NCBI GenBank assembly: GCA_013399875.1
Contig: VXAZ01002268.1
Span: 108,895 to 172,894 of the forward strand
Reading direction: 5' to 3'
DNA length: 64,000 nucleotides
DNA from: Gymnorhina tibicen
Lineage: Eukaryota; Chordata; Aves; Passeriformes; Artamidae
Below the pieces are notes generated by a model. The model was given only the letters and a program-made list of their open reading frames with translations, was not told where the DNA came from and made no database searches. Within the stretch, counting starts at the first letter, position 1, and the number at the start of each line of letters is the position of its first letter. Positions 1 through 13,000 of this stretch are shown here, piece by piece. A program made the position numbers and the translations under genes.

Positions 1-2586
1 AGATAAACTACTTAGATTATCTAATACATAATCATTCATTTGAATCTGAATAGTTCTTCAATTATATTTTAACACGTAATGAAAGAATGCAGCCCTTATC
101 ATTGAGAATGAAAGTAATAGGTTTGTGCAAATCCTGGTTATCAAACAAAAAAAGAAAATAACAACAAAGACTGGTTTGAAACTTATTTTTTCTTTCTGAA
201 ATAAAAATTTATCCCAGGCCAAAGAATAGATTAAAAAACCAAAACAAAGGAGAAGATGGGTTACAGAAATTGGCAAGACCAAGTGGTATAATCTCTCTTT
301 AACTCAATTAGAGCAGTTACCTAGAAATCATAATTTGAATACTTTTTGCTTAAAGACACCTGAACACGTATTGCCTATTTCCGAGGAGAATATGCTTGAT
401 TTTGTGACAAATGTTATCTGCGGTAGGACCTCCTTAATTTCTTCTTCGTCTAATGACAGTGTGGTTGTGCAGAGAGGATTTAAATATTATCAGTGCTAGA
501 GAGTATTTCTCATGTGATAACTAGGAGTTCATCTTGGAAAGAGGAGCAAGAAAACCCTCCATGTGAAATGGAACACTGGCAAAAGGGTTTTGTGAGTGCC
601 TCTTCGGAGGACTTTCATTTCACTCTGCTATGTACACACAAAATGTGGCTGAAATACTGAGAAAAATGGGAAATCAGTGCTCAACACTCTTACTCTCTTT
701 TAGGTAAAATGATCTGCCCATAACAGAAAGCCTGAAAACCCCCACCAATCTATAGATATTTTTCTCAGAATAAAGTAACCAACACTTATGAGCTGATTTT
801 TTCAGGCTCAGAGTAAACTGAAAGCTACTCACAGTAAAATATTCATTCATATTTTGATCTGGCATGCTATATTTACTCATCTAGTCTGATTGCCAGTATT
901 TACTGATTTGGTACACCACTCATCTGACACAGAACATCTTCAGAAATTTCTGTTATGTCACCTTCCACAAGTTTTCATGAAAAATTCAAACTGCAAGCAA
1001 AAATAGTTATTAGGTAATTTTTTTTCCTTTTAAATATGCTGTGTCATTTGGTTCTAGTGATAATTTCAGCATTGTTTTTTTAATTTATAGATTCTAAAAT
1101 TATGGATTTCTGAAGATATCAAATGATTCCAAAGGGCTAGGATCTGGGGGGTTTTTTTATGTTCCTACAACAGATCTTATTAAACTCAAAGGAGTAAAGT
1201 TTTCCTAATCCTGTTAAGGTAAATTAGAGATTACATTTGAAACCATCAGCCAAACTAGCTATTTCTTTTTAATGAGACTGATAGCTTCATTCACAGCTCA
1301 GGAACAGAAACAGAGGTATAGGTGCTTTACCTAAACAGGATTTCCCCAGTTACTTTTCCTTAGCTTGTCTTTAGTTGATACCATGCCCTGGAAATCTTCT
1401 CTGGGACTGGATACTCTTTCACTAAATTGCCAAGAATTGTAAGATTTCCTAATGACCTCCAAAACTCCTCCTATAGGGGCATCAAGGTCAGTCTTAGAAT
1501 GCAGTTCTGACTCTAAAGCTATTAAAATGTGCCAAGAATGTCTGTGTTATCTAGAGCAATACTGAAGAGTAGAGTCATCACCTGAACTGCAGGTTTTATG
1601 CAGCTCTACACAGTGAATGAGTATTCAGCATTAATCTAAAGAGTTTGAATGGACTTGTTCAATAACAAGACCTAAAACCTTCACATCTTAATGACTTCAG
1701 TTTAATGACCAACTACTTGATAATTGAAAAGAAAAAGTTATCTCCATTCCAAGTTAATAACTGAAACCAATAAGCAGTTATATAAGTAAAAAAGCTAAAG
1801 CTTGCAAAACTGGATTAGTGCAAAGGTGCATTACTAGAACTTCATACAAAAACTTGCTTATGTCCCTCAGACCACCATTCAGGGATGATGGCTGAAATAA
1901 TTTCTGCATAGTATCTCACCTAGCCCTTGGAAGGGACGTTGGCTGGCTGATTTCTGAGGACAACACAGGTTGGTATCTACAGTCACATAACTTGATAGGC
2001 CAGTCATTAATAAAAAATAACAGACCGATTTATAATACTCTGAGTCAGCAATATCTGCACAGAAGGGCATTAATAATACATAGAACCGCTAGCTTAATTT
2101 TAGAAATCTAGTACTTGCTAAGAATTTTAGGGAAATGTTAGCAGGTGAGAGGTAACTTTCAGACAAAAAGATTTTGAGGGCTGCCATACAGATAGTTAGG
2201 TTAGATAATGGCACAAGTATTATCATTACATTTCTACATATAAAGAACCACAGAATCAACTTCACACAAAAGAAATGCAAATGGATTTGTCCTCAAAGGG
2301 CTTTCTTATAATATTGTCTAAACTTTTGCTTATGGAGTGGTATTGCAGCATTAGTGGTAGTGAAATCTGTGTGTACTTCTGTCTCAGTACACTTAGAGCA
2401 GTACTGCACAAAAGCCAAATTTGTATGCAATGGTCAAAGAAATTACTTTATAGTCATTGTGTGTATCCATAATGACAGATTTGGAAAACATCTTATGTTC
2501 CAATTTCTCTAATGGTTTACAACAAAATCCAAAATACACACACTTGGAGTTATAAGCAAAACATTTTCACACTTTCACTCTAATCT
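1..2586 (-). other. FBXL17 downstream intron, no recognisable feature
   Basis: AT-rich sequence with scattered stops in all frames. Open frames here are under 75 codons and resemble no family I know. I see no repeat, RNA gene or exon. Assigned to the intron only because the FBXL17 exon lies to its right on the minus strand. Confidence 0.7.
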
Positions 2587-2713
2587 TTCTCTTCTCTTCT
2601 CTTCTCTTCTCTTCTCTTCTCTTCTCTTCTCTTCTCTTCTCTTCTCTTCTCTTCTCTTCTCTTCTCTTCTCTTCTCTTCTCTTCTCTTCTCTTCTCTTCT
2701 CTTCTCTTCTCTT
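2587..2713. repeat. (TTCTC)n pentanucleotide microsatellite
   Basis: A perfect run of period 5, TTCTC on the plus strand (GAGAA on the FBXL17 transcript strand), 127 bp or about 25 copies without interruption. It degrades at the right edge to CTTTTCTCG. A pure polypyrimidine/polypurine tract of this length is likely to be length-variable and can adopt triplex structures. Confidence 0.98.
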
Positions 2714-5700
2714 TTCTCGTTGTACTTTGCTTCCTCAAGTGAGTGTCTCATAAAAAAGTGTACTTTGTTTGATTTTTTTTTCTGCTAATAGTTGAATGAA
2801 TTATATTCTCAGGTGGCCCAATTATAACTGTTGCCTGTAGCCATAACAAAATTAAAGATTTCTGGAAACGTTTTGTGTGAAGTGCACTTGATCAGCTAAG
2901 GCAGACATATTCCGCAGAATTTCAGTGACTGCCCTTATGCCCAGGGGCAGAACCTTTGTTTAGGACTTTAATAAAATAACAGCACTACCAATATTAGCAC
3001 AATATCCTATAGTCCAAATAAAGTCTCTTACGACTTGAGAAAAGAATGTATTTTGACTTAGAGGATGCTGTTATTGAAAAAAAAAAGAAAACCAATCACA
3101 CATGCACACACATACAAACGCTGTATCTGTAGGCTCATAAATAATGAAATCGGCAAGTATAGTCTGATGTGCTATTATTATCATGACATTTGACAACTTG
3201 TGTTAAACCTTAGCAATTAATTACCCATTTATATTCGTAAAGGGGAAGGAGTAGGTAAACAGAAATATCTGCAATCTCTTCTGCCATGTGAATTGAAATA
3301 AATGGAATACACAAATCTTCTAATATTCCATGGCAGCACTTTTGGAAGGATTTCAGAAAGTGTAGCAAGGTTGCTTGTGGAGTATATCTACTTTACAGTT
3401 CTTGTTTAAATCTCACCTGAAAGGAATGAAATTCATTGTTGTGGTTGTTTTCTCATGTGAATGCTATTGCCTCAAACTGCCAGTCTGCTGCAAACTAGCA
3501 ACACCCATTTCAGATCTCTGTGAGGATGCAGTTTTCTAGCACAGCCATTCTTTCAGCGTTTTTTGTCCTAATCATTGTTGCAACACACTACTGAATATTG
3601 AAACTGTGTAATAAAGGTTTCACTCTCAACTCTCTTTGCTTATTGTGAGGGTTTATTTTTCTATTAAATCAGAGAAACCATTCTAAAGGAGCTTTTCAGT
3701 CTGGCTGGTTATTTGGTTGGCTGATTCTGCCCATTTCATTAGACAAACTTCTAGACTCCACCTATAGAATATTTCCAGGTAAAAATATTACCAGTGTGAC
3801 ACACAATTCAAAAACTTTATTATTTTAAAAACTGCACTTAATAAAGACCCAGACGCAGTGAAATGGCAGTGGTAATTTACATAGTGATAAATATTCTTTC
3901 AGATCACTTTCTGCCTGTTGAATTAATAACACTGAATATTTTCCTTCCTATTTCACTACATTAACAATAATTTGAGCACATTACTGTAATACCTGTCAAA
4001 ATGACAGCATGTAAAACTAACGGAGAAATCTTTCTCAAGAGTTGCCAGCTGGCAAAAATAACTGGAAGTTCCAGGGAACAATGCTTCTAAAAAAATTTCT
4101 CCCCCCCTTTTTTTTCTTAAATTCATAAAAATGCTGACTAGTTCACATTGCATTCTTTCTTAATGGTTGGCCTCATCATGATTTTGAACTGTTGATCAGC
4201 ATCTGAGGGCCCATCTTTCTATTACAGAATGACATGGTCAGGTGGGTGCTTTTTAAAAACAAGGACGATTTCATTAATTCTGGAAGATTCCACCTTCAGC
4301 CCAGTGCCATGGAACTGTTGTAGAGCTATCAGTGTGGAGGACAAAAATCTTCTAGCAAAGAAACAGTTAAACTAGAAGAGCAAAATCTTCAGCTTCTATA
4401 AAAATACTTTTTTTTTCCTTTGTATTTTAGCAGATGCTTTCGTTTACACACATAATGGATCTGTTATCCTAGTTAGCTAGGGGGAAAAAGCCAAAAGTAG
4501 TATTGTTCAGACTTTTAAAATTGTTGTATTGAAAACCAAAGTGAAATAAATGCTATTCTTCTTTTGTTGTGGGATAGCTGTGGTTTCCTTCTAATGGGAT
4601 TCACAGATTTCATGAATCTAAAATCTTCATTATTCATAGAGAGATGTATCAATTGCAGCTTCTACATTATACATATAAAACTTTAAAAAATACAGCAATT
4701 CCTTTTTAATATGCAGCAATGTAACTTGAACAAATTATAGTTATTTAACAGAAAAAAAGAGCTGCAGAATTTTTCTTAAAGGGAAGGATTGGATATTTTC
4801 ATTCCTCTTCAAATCACAAAACCATAATTTCAAATCTCAAAATGAACCCCTTGGAATATAAAAGACGAATGGTAGCAATTTGGCAGGTTTTCTGATCAGG
4901 CTAATGATAGTTAGCATTTTCTGAAAGTGGAAGGCAAATAGATGTGATAATTATATTAAAACAAGCCATGGCTCTGTATTCTCACTATTCTGCCATTGAT
5001 TAAGAACAGTTTAGCTCAAAAGTATATTTGAAATTGCAATGTATCTCTAGAACCGAGGGTATTAGCTCCTTTTCTCTTACCTTCAGTTGCAGATTAGCTA
5101 TGCAAATTAAAAACTTGTGAGTGACAGGTAAAAATGTTTCTCTTAAACAACAGGAACTGTATTCCGGTTAGGCTAATGATTTGCAGTCGTCACTGAATAT
5201 GTATTTACAAATATTTCTAAATCAGGTTTTGTAGAAGGACAAAGTGATAAATTATATTAAAAATCCACATACTGTCTAAAAATCTTATTCTTACTTAAGA
5301 TGCAAATGATTTCTTAACTGACCATTTTTATTTTTAGGGATCATCTATCTTTCTTCCTCTCTCTGGTAACATAAAATACTTTGTCTTTTTGTCAGTTATA
5401 CTGACCATCAATTTCTGTGCCTTAATATCTCAGTAAAACTAGAATAGGAAATATATGCTACAATTCATCTGAGAAAGTCATCTGGAATAAACTTACAGGC
5501 TTTCAGAAGTATTTTCAGGAAAAGCAACCATGTCTTTTTTGAGAAATTCTTCTCAAAAAATAGAAAGAAAAAGAAAAAAGCAAGACAAAAAAAAAAAAGC
5601 AGAAAGCAAGGAATAAGGGCCAACATGATTTATTAACTAAACTGTGTATCCTTTCACAGCCAAGTTTGTTGGACTCTCTTCATTTCATTCACACATAGTG

Positions 5701-6559
5701 GTGAATATCGAATTTTGTGGCCTCTGTTTTTCAGTGTCATTTTTCTGCCTATTTTCCCAAGAAATGTCTCCTGCATTTACGTGGGAGCACTGCTGATAAC
5801 CATTACAAATGGCACTACAGTTATAGGAAAAGGATCTTGAAATATGAAAATTGTGTGTGAGAAAAGTTGCAGGAAGATTATTGTGACACATTGTTCAACC
5901 AGTCATGCTATCACCCAGAAAAAAAAAAGATCAAATTTTTAGCCCCCATATTCTAGTTGATACCCAGCCATTTTCCCCAAGGGTGAAGATTTCAAGCTGC
6001 CATTATTTAAAGCTGTTTCACTTCTTGTGAGAGCACAAGAAAGAAGTGCTATAAAGACATCTTTCTAATGAGTTCTAGCAATAAATAGCATAGACAACAT
6101 CACCCTCTTTCTCCATTTTTTTTAATATGAAATAAAGTATATCAAAATAATTAATTAATTAACTGGAACAAGTAAGCAGGATGTAGATCAGTTTAAGGGT
6201 AGAAATGTACAGTACACTGTGTTCAGAAAAAAGAGCTTGAAGCATGTGCATTTAAATCTGTTATTTTGATGTAGGCATCATTTTATGCCCTTAGGATGCA
6301 AGTAAAGCTCTTAGGAATTCTGATGTCAGTGTTTGTGGGAGGAAAGAAAGTATCCTGTAACTGCCCACACCTTTCTCAAGGTACTTAAAGTAATTAAAGG
6401 AAAGGTTCAATTATCCTTTAAAATATCCCCTTTCCTAAGCTGTGATAAAAAATACAGAGCTACAATTAAAATTTGGTTGGAAGAACAGATAGTCATGTTC
6501 TCTTTCTGCTATGAAGAACTAAGCTGAGGTGAAATGAATATAACCCCTTGTTATGCTTT
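2714..6559 (-). other. FBXL17 downstream intron, no gene recognised
   Basis: AT-rich intronic sequence with short A or T runs (for example near 3077 and 5588). A perfect octamer ATGCAAAT occurs at 5100-5107. No convincing open frame, RNA gene or mobile element was recognised. Confidence 0.65.
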
Positions 6560-7180
6560 TCTTGGTGTTTACTGGGGTGACAAACGCAGAGCTGCTGTGC
6601 CCCCGAGCAGCACCAATCTGCCATGTGCTCCCACACAGCCACATCAAGCCCTAAAGCACCACCTTGGGCTGCAGCCCCCTGCAGCACAGCACTCCTCTGT
6701 GCAGAGGGACAAGGAGTTTGTGGTTCTGCCCTGCTCCCACAGCACTGGGAAGAGGTGACACGAAGGAACGAAGCCTGGCTTGCTGCCACTGGGAGCACGG
6801 CACGGCGCAAACACAGGCAGCAACAGTGGAATGCAAAACAGAAATGCCCTCTCTTTCATGCCTTTTCCAATTACAAATGGAATGTCCTAAAATGTCCTGC
6901 TCAGGCCTTAAATAACTACTGATTTTATCTGTTAATGCATTCAAAAGATATGGGGACTCAGAATGGCAACATTTTCTTTTTATGGAACATATGACTGGCG
7001 CAGTCCTGAGTGCTGCCTGGTGCCTGCACAGACCCACACATACCCAGGTGCACAAAAATTTATTTGCACAGTTGATACCCTGTCCTACGAGAGAGATCAG
7101 AAGGGAGAGGGGGCCTAGCTGCTCCCAAGTGTTCATGTTGGCATGCAGACAAGTGGGGAATTCTGTTGTCCAGAACACAG
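6560..7180. other. GC-richer intronic patch with overlapping spurious frames
   Basis: This stretch is clearly richer in G and C than its surroundings. Several open frames overlap on both strands, the longest being 175 codons on the minus strand at 6651-7178. Their translations are rich in Cys, Gln and Ala, resemble no protein family I know, and overlap one another in several frames, as expected when GC-rich DNA has few stop codons. It may be an unrecognised old repeat or a non-coding regulatory patch. I do not call a gene. Confidence 0.5.
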
Positions 7181-9903
7181 GTATTTAAAAACACTTAGCA
7201 TCTACTCTAGATCGCTTTCACACTTTTGGAGGTCTGGATGATAGTCTCTCAGATGTATCCCATCTGATAAAGTTCCAACCAAAATATATGCTCTCATTAT
7301 GATGACCTCATGGTAAAGTCAGCATTTTTTTACGGCATTTCTCAACACAGTATCATCTATTTTAAGGCAAAGACCATATTTCTCCTGTGGTGTGCATGTT
7401 AGATGGTAGGAAAAATGATAAAAAGAAAGGTCATGGCAAAAGCAGTTTGATGAAAAATGAATAATTTGATTATTTTCATGGTGTGGATCAATAATGCTCG
7501 GCATCTACTGAAACACATTGCCTGGAGGCACTTGGATAATCAATGGCATAAAACAGAGACTGCCTTTACCCAGGCTTGCAGCATCTCTTGATCTTTCTGG
7601 GGAGGACCCTTGACGCCTCTAATTTATGTCAAGTGCATATCAAAGAAATTCCAAAGAGTCTGGCTCATAAAGAGTGTTTTAGTGGTACCCATTTGAAGTC
7701 TACTTACATATGTTCCTTATGTAACTGTTTTTAAGTACTTCCCTTCCAAATGCCTGGGAATTCTTAGAAAGGCATAAAAACTACCTGGTACTAGCATAAC
7801 AGTCAGTACCTTAGAAAAGGAAGCCTGGCTAGAACGGACAAATCTTCTAACCTTCTTTTCACTGCAAACTGACAACAGTACAAAGACAAGAATTTTGGCC
7901 AACAGGGAGTGTAAATAAACCCTTCTGCACCACCCAAGAATTCTCTTTAATGATGTGCTGGACACTGACATTTTTAATTTAATAGAGCAGCCACTGGAAA
8001 AAATTAGTTCTGCATGATATTGGGAAGAGACAGTTGAGAACACAATTTTGTTCAGTAATTTCTCTGTTCATTTGCAGTGGAAAAAGGGAGTTGGCATCTT
8101 CCAGCTGCCAAAAATCCCCTAAGTCAAGGATACTTCATTCTGTCTGTGGAGCTATTCTTCCCATCAAGGCTTTGCAAACAAGAAAACAACTCCCAGTGGT
8201 AGTCCCACTACTACACTGTTTGCTGTAACAGCATTTACTAATTTCTTAACATCTTTTAGCTACCATAGTTTGAATACTTGCAGATGCACACACACACTTG
8301 CAGGCACACAGTCAACAGTGCGTTTCTAGCTTCCCTGAGGCTTTCTTAAGGAATATTTTTTTTCCTTTTAGTAATTGTCTTTCATAATACAAAAGATGTT
8401 GTATACTCCTCTGTAAAGAACTAGAAAAGCATTTACCAGGAATTAGAGGACTATAGACTGTAGTACAAGTCTACAAAAACTACATATAGTTTAACTTACG
8501 AGGCAGTAAAGCTTGTTTTCAACATCAAGATCATTGATTTTCTATAGCAGTTGAAGACAGGATAAAATTATTGCATTTATTAGATCCTTGTTGATTGCTC
8601 AACATCAGCTAAATTCAGAAAATAAACACGTGCAAAAGTGGTTAGATGATTCTGGGTCAGTTCTAATTCCCAGGGTCAAGTTACCCTTTTAACATTCTCT
8701 AAGTACATAATCTTAGCACAATCCATCAAAGAGATTCACACACTCTTTTTGTCTGTTGGTTCTTATAAAACACTAATGTTTAGGAGATTAAGGGGACTCA
8801 GCTTTGATAGACAGAGCAATTCTTCCAAAGTGCTCAGCCTCCTCTCAAACTGGAAACTGCCAAAGGCTGGCTTTGCAAAATGCTATTTCTAACTTACCAC
8901 TGGCCTGGACATTATTATTCCTTGCCATTTGAAATACGGGGTTTTGTCACTGTCTTCTATGATGCACTGTGAGGAATGCAAGGTAATGGTTTGGAGCATG
9001 AAGTTTTTTAGACTAAAACCTGTTTTTCCATGGAGTGTATCCAATCAGAAATCCACAAACCTGAGACATGCATATGATGAGCATCACAAGCTGGACATTT
9101 TCATTGATGATGGCTGGAAAATAAACAATCCCTGCAGGTTTATGTGAAGACCTGGGGTCAGAGACTCTGGACCTCCAGTGACTTTTCTTTTAGCAATTTC
9201 TGCTCTGTTCCTGGGCCTCTTGATCTCTCTTCTAAACAGGAACATGATTTCTGAAGGCTATATATGGGGTGAAGTGGAGATGGACTGCCTGCTCCTCTTT
9301 TCTTCTAATGGCAAGGTGCTAGAACTTATAGACATTCTTACTATACTCCAAGTATAAAGCCATACAGTAAGAAACTCAGTATTTTTTTCTCTTTTTAGCA
9401 TTATGGTTTTATTCAAATCTTTGTCCTTCTGTTTTTAAAACCATTACATAAGAGCAAGAGCACAGATACATAGAAAATCACTTAATCACTCTTGAAGTAA
9501 CACTAAAGTTTTTTTTCCTTTCTTTTTAAGAAACAAAGTAGTCTGTCACAGTTATAACATGACATAACAACCACTTTTAGACAAAAATACTCAAAACTGT
9601 CAGAGGCCAGATTTTACAAAAAACTTCTGTGAGCACCTCAGGCTGCGAGTGTAACCTATGAGTGTATTTTTGAAAATCTGTATCAGCAAATATTTATAAT
9701 GCTCCTTTTAGTTCTCTAGGTGCCTTTTTAGCTGCATATGTGAACACAGCACACCAGAAGAATTGCCACAGTAGTAAATACCAAACCTTTTTGTTCAGAG
9801 AAACATAAATCCTGCTGCCATAAATCCCTCCCTCCCTCACAAACACAGGAATACTCTCACACACACTCAGAATCAGATACCAGCTCAGGCAAAGGCTCCT
9901 TAC
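7181..9903 (-). other. FBXL17 downstream intron adjoining the exon
   Basis: AT-rich sequence beginning at the exon's splice donor. It includes a short CA run near 8288. A minus-strand AATAAA lies at 9408-9413, below the first in-frame stop reached by reading past the exon donor (9694-9696). No final FBXL17 coding exon was found here. Confidence 0.7.
9898..9903 (-). other. FBXL17: splice donor of the FBXL17 exon
   Basis: The minus strand reads CAG|GTAAGG at the exon end, a near-consensus U2-type donor. The reading frame stays open past it for 69 codons, so only the splice signal and protein homology define the end. Confidence 0.92.
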
Positions 9904-10046
9904 CTGATCACATCTCATCAGTCCCAAGTATCTGAGGGATTTGCTGCGCTGAGCAATCTGGGTGGCTCCACGGTCCGTGATCTCTTTGCACCATCCAACA
10001 TCCACCGTCTCTATTGTCATGCTGTACCGCCCAATGGCTATCAGAG
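9904..10046 (-). CDS. FBXL17: FBXL17 internal coding exon (leucine-rich-repeat region), partial gene
   Basis: Read on the minus strand, this 143-bp exon gives two bases completing a split codon and then exactly 47 codons, starting LIAIGRYSMT and ending GLMRCDQ. It contains the Cys-type leucine-rich-repeat signature W-C-K-E-I-T-D-x-G and the conserved segment SKSLRYLGLMRCD, which I recognise as the C-terminal LRR region of FBXL17 (roughly residues 608-655 of a protein of about 700 residues in human; numbering from memory). The exon starts in phase 1 and ends on a codon boundary. It is flanked by TTTCCAG upstream and GTAAGG downstream. FBXL17 is the substrate receptor of an SCF (SKP1-CUL1-RBX1) ubiquitin ligase. 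From the literature, it captures wrongly paired BTB-domain dimers for degradation and also acts on Hedgehog-pathway and other substrates. The F-box, earlier repeats and C-terminal tail lie outside this window. Identification is confident; function is by family. Confidence 0.95.
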
Positions 10047-10066
10047 CTGGAAAGACATTAAAGGCA
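10047..10066 (-). other. FBXL17: splice acceptor of the FBXL17 exon
   Basis: On the minus strand the bases before the exon read TTAATGTCTTTCCAG, a pyrimidine-rich stretch ending in AG. The codon split fits a G supplied by the previous exon plus CT here (alanine), as expected from the known protein. Confidence 0.9.
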
Positions 10067-13000
10067 TGAAATACACAGCTCTGGAGACGGCAACCTCCGT
10101 TCCATGCATGCACCGAATAGTGCTGAAATTAAGTTTTGAGATGCAGTTGTCATGCACTTTGTAAATGACATTATACTTCATAACTCTGAACTATGCAAAA
10201 GCTGTCTCTTCAAATTAGGAGTATACACCTGTGCAAACACACATGAACACAGTGATAAACATATTTTCGTATATATTTTTCTATTAATCAAGATAAATAG
10301 ACCACCTAGTGGACATATTCTATACAAATTCTTGTAATTACTTTTTTCAGAAGAATCAAGGATCAATTAATGAAATTGAAATAAATACAGAATAAAACCA
10401 ATTCTATCTCACTTTTCAGAGAAAATAACTGACTTCATACTACTAACACTTTTTTCCCAGGAAAATAATATTACAAAGACAGCACTGAGATTAGCAGGAC
10501 ATTTTGACAGTCAATAAAACATATGGTTTTAGAAAACCTGGCAGGAAATCTCATGTCATACATCCTATAATTATATTCTAAAATTGCATTTTTTCTCGTT
10601 GTTCATATTGGTCATGTAAGAACAATGGTATGTCTCACTTTCATGTTTTCTTCATGAACACTTTTCCAGTGAAAAATAAAGGAAGAGTTAAAAAGGTCAT
10701 AAAGAATTAAAAGAAAAGCTTGAACCTTTATAAAACGAAAGGAAAGAGGATCTGGAAATTCCAAATGGGCTGAAAAAAGGTATGTAGGAGAAACCACAAG
10801 GGATCTGAACCAGCTGGGAAGGTTTTGTCATGACATGACAATGCCACAAAAGATACAAATCACTAGCACCCTGGTCACCCATGGACTATAGAACTTTTCA
10901 GAAATATGGACTCAGGAAGTCAAGCTGGGATTTATTAACAGAAATTTTAGCAGCTAAAACCTGAGCTTAAGAAAAAAGGCCAAGGTTTCTAGTGTAGAAG
11001 TCAGCCACCTGTATATAATCAAGGGGTAGGATGTTCACAGTTTTTAACTCCAGTTACAAGGCAGCTGTTGAAAAGGAAAACTAAGGAGTGACTTATTTCA
11101 AGTAATTCATGTATCTTTAAAGAGATGATTTTTCAGCAGCTCTGGGGCTGGTTTGCTCATTCTACATTCCCAGAAGTCAAGAAAAAAAAAAAAAAGAGCA
11201 ATTATGAAGAGCTGGTAGCTCTTGATATACAAGATATCAGTCTTAGCTAATCAGCACGTAACTGAGATCTAGAAGCAGAGAAAAAGAACCCACTTCACCT
11301 TCCAGTGGTTCTGCAAAGAACTATATTGATGGTGTACTGCAGGAAGGGTAATTTGATTATTTATAAATATCTAGGTGGACTTGTTTAGCAAACAAAATGA
11401 CACAAAAGAGGCCAGAAACATTGTCAGAAGCTGTGGAAGAGGAAGTGCATAATTTCTTTCTTGCAGCAGTTTTCCAAAAAGGACATTAACTGAATTTTGT
11501 TATTGACATAATGAATGGATGATAAAAGCCCCTATGCAGTTTCATTACGGTTTCACTGATTTTTGTAGGACAGTACCAACTTCCTGGTCTCTTTCCAGCA
11601 CATCTCTTGAAAACAAGTCTTAATTTTGTAAAATACAATCATATATACAGCAGAAAATAACTTTTTTTCTTTTTACAGACACTTTTTAAAATACCACCAT
11701 AATAAAAAGTATGGATAGCCAGAAACTTTCTGCATACATTTTACAATAGGAAAAGCTATAGCAATTACAGATTATTGTACCTTCACACAAAATTTTATAG
11801 ACTTGAAGCAGTGCAGAAATGCTGAAAGCCTTCCATTACATTAGAACAATGTAAGTTCATTTGAATTATTTTTGCCACTCTTTGTAAAGTTAAAACCATA
11901 TTTTGTTATTTTCAGTGCTTTATGTAAAACCAACAAAGAGAAGAAAACCAACAGTGAATACTTTTGTGGAAGTGCCATTAAAGACCATCAGAACACACTG
12001 ACAAAATCTGTCCCCAGACTAGCAGACATCTTTCTGGAAAACCAAATATTTTGACAAGAGTGTACAATTCAGTCACTCAAGTCATATATTACTATGGTTC
12101 ATCTATCAAAGACAGAAGGTATGCTATTTGAAAACACCAGTGACCATATTTTCTGGAAACTTCCATGTGTGCAACTGCACCCTCACAAGAATACTCTGGG
12201 TTACAGAAAATTATTCCCTTCCTATAAGCACTCAGCAGTGGGAGACAAAGAAAGACCATGAGAACCAGTGAAAATGTAACAATAATTTTTCAGAACATTT
12301 TCCTCACATGAAAAATGTGGCCAGGGATTTTCTAAACTGGCGTTTATGCCTCTGTACTCCCATAAGCTCATCTGATCAGTCTTGCAGCCCACAAAACATA
12401 GCATCCTGTGGCATGCAGTTCAAGATTCTCTCTTTCAAAAACCACCTTCCCTTGTGGGAAATGCTTCCTGGAAATCCCAAAAGACTGTATCAACCAGGTC
12501 TTCTTTATTGCTTCCTGACGTTTCCAAAGTACTCTGATACCATCATGAAGCACAACCTCTCTTAAAAAAAGCTGTGTCAACTCTTCCTGGATACATTGTA
12601 TTTATTCACGTGTTCACTAAATGCATTCCATATTATAACTAACTTGCCTTATACAGACTCCAGATTTACCAGTTAATATTCTTCTGATCCTCCCTGAAAC
12701 ATTTTTTTAAATACTTCTGCAAGGCAACCCTGTGGTAGTCAGGCAGGTTTAAGTGAAGGATTACACAGTGCAGATAGGAGCTTGGCTGTTGCATCCTCAA
12801 GTTCTTTTACTGTGTACACACACTTCTCCTGCTTGTATGAGCAAAATACTCTAAGCCACAAGTTTCAGCTAAGAAAATGTTTGCATTGCTCAACAGCTTT
12901 TCTTCCTCTCTGCATTTGCCCACAATAACCAGAACTCACTGCTATTCTTCCAAAGCCTGGCAGTAATTTAACAAGGAAACATGCAGCAAAACCCTTACAA

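Noticed and set aside
6651..7178. 175-codon minus-strand open frame
   Set aside because: No recognisable domain, overlaps frames on both strands, and sits in a GC-richer patch where stops are rare.
9694..10113. 139-codon minus-strand open frame taken as a whole gene
   Set aside because: Only 9904-10046 is conserved FBXL17. The ends lie beyond clear splice sites and translate to unrelated intronic residues.
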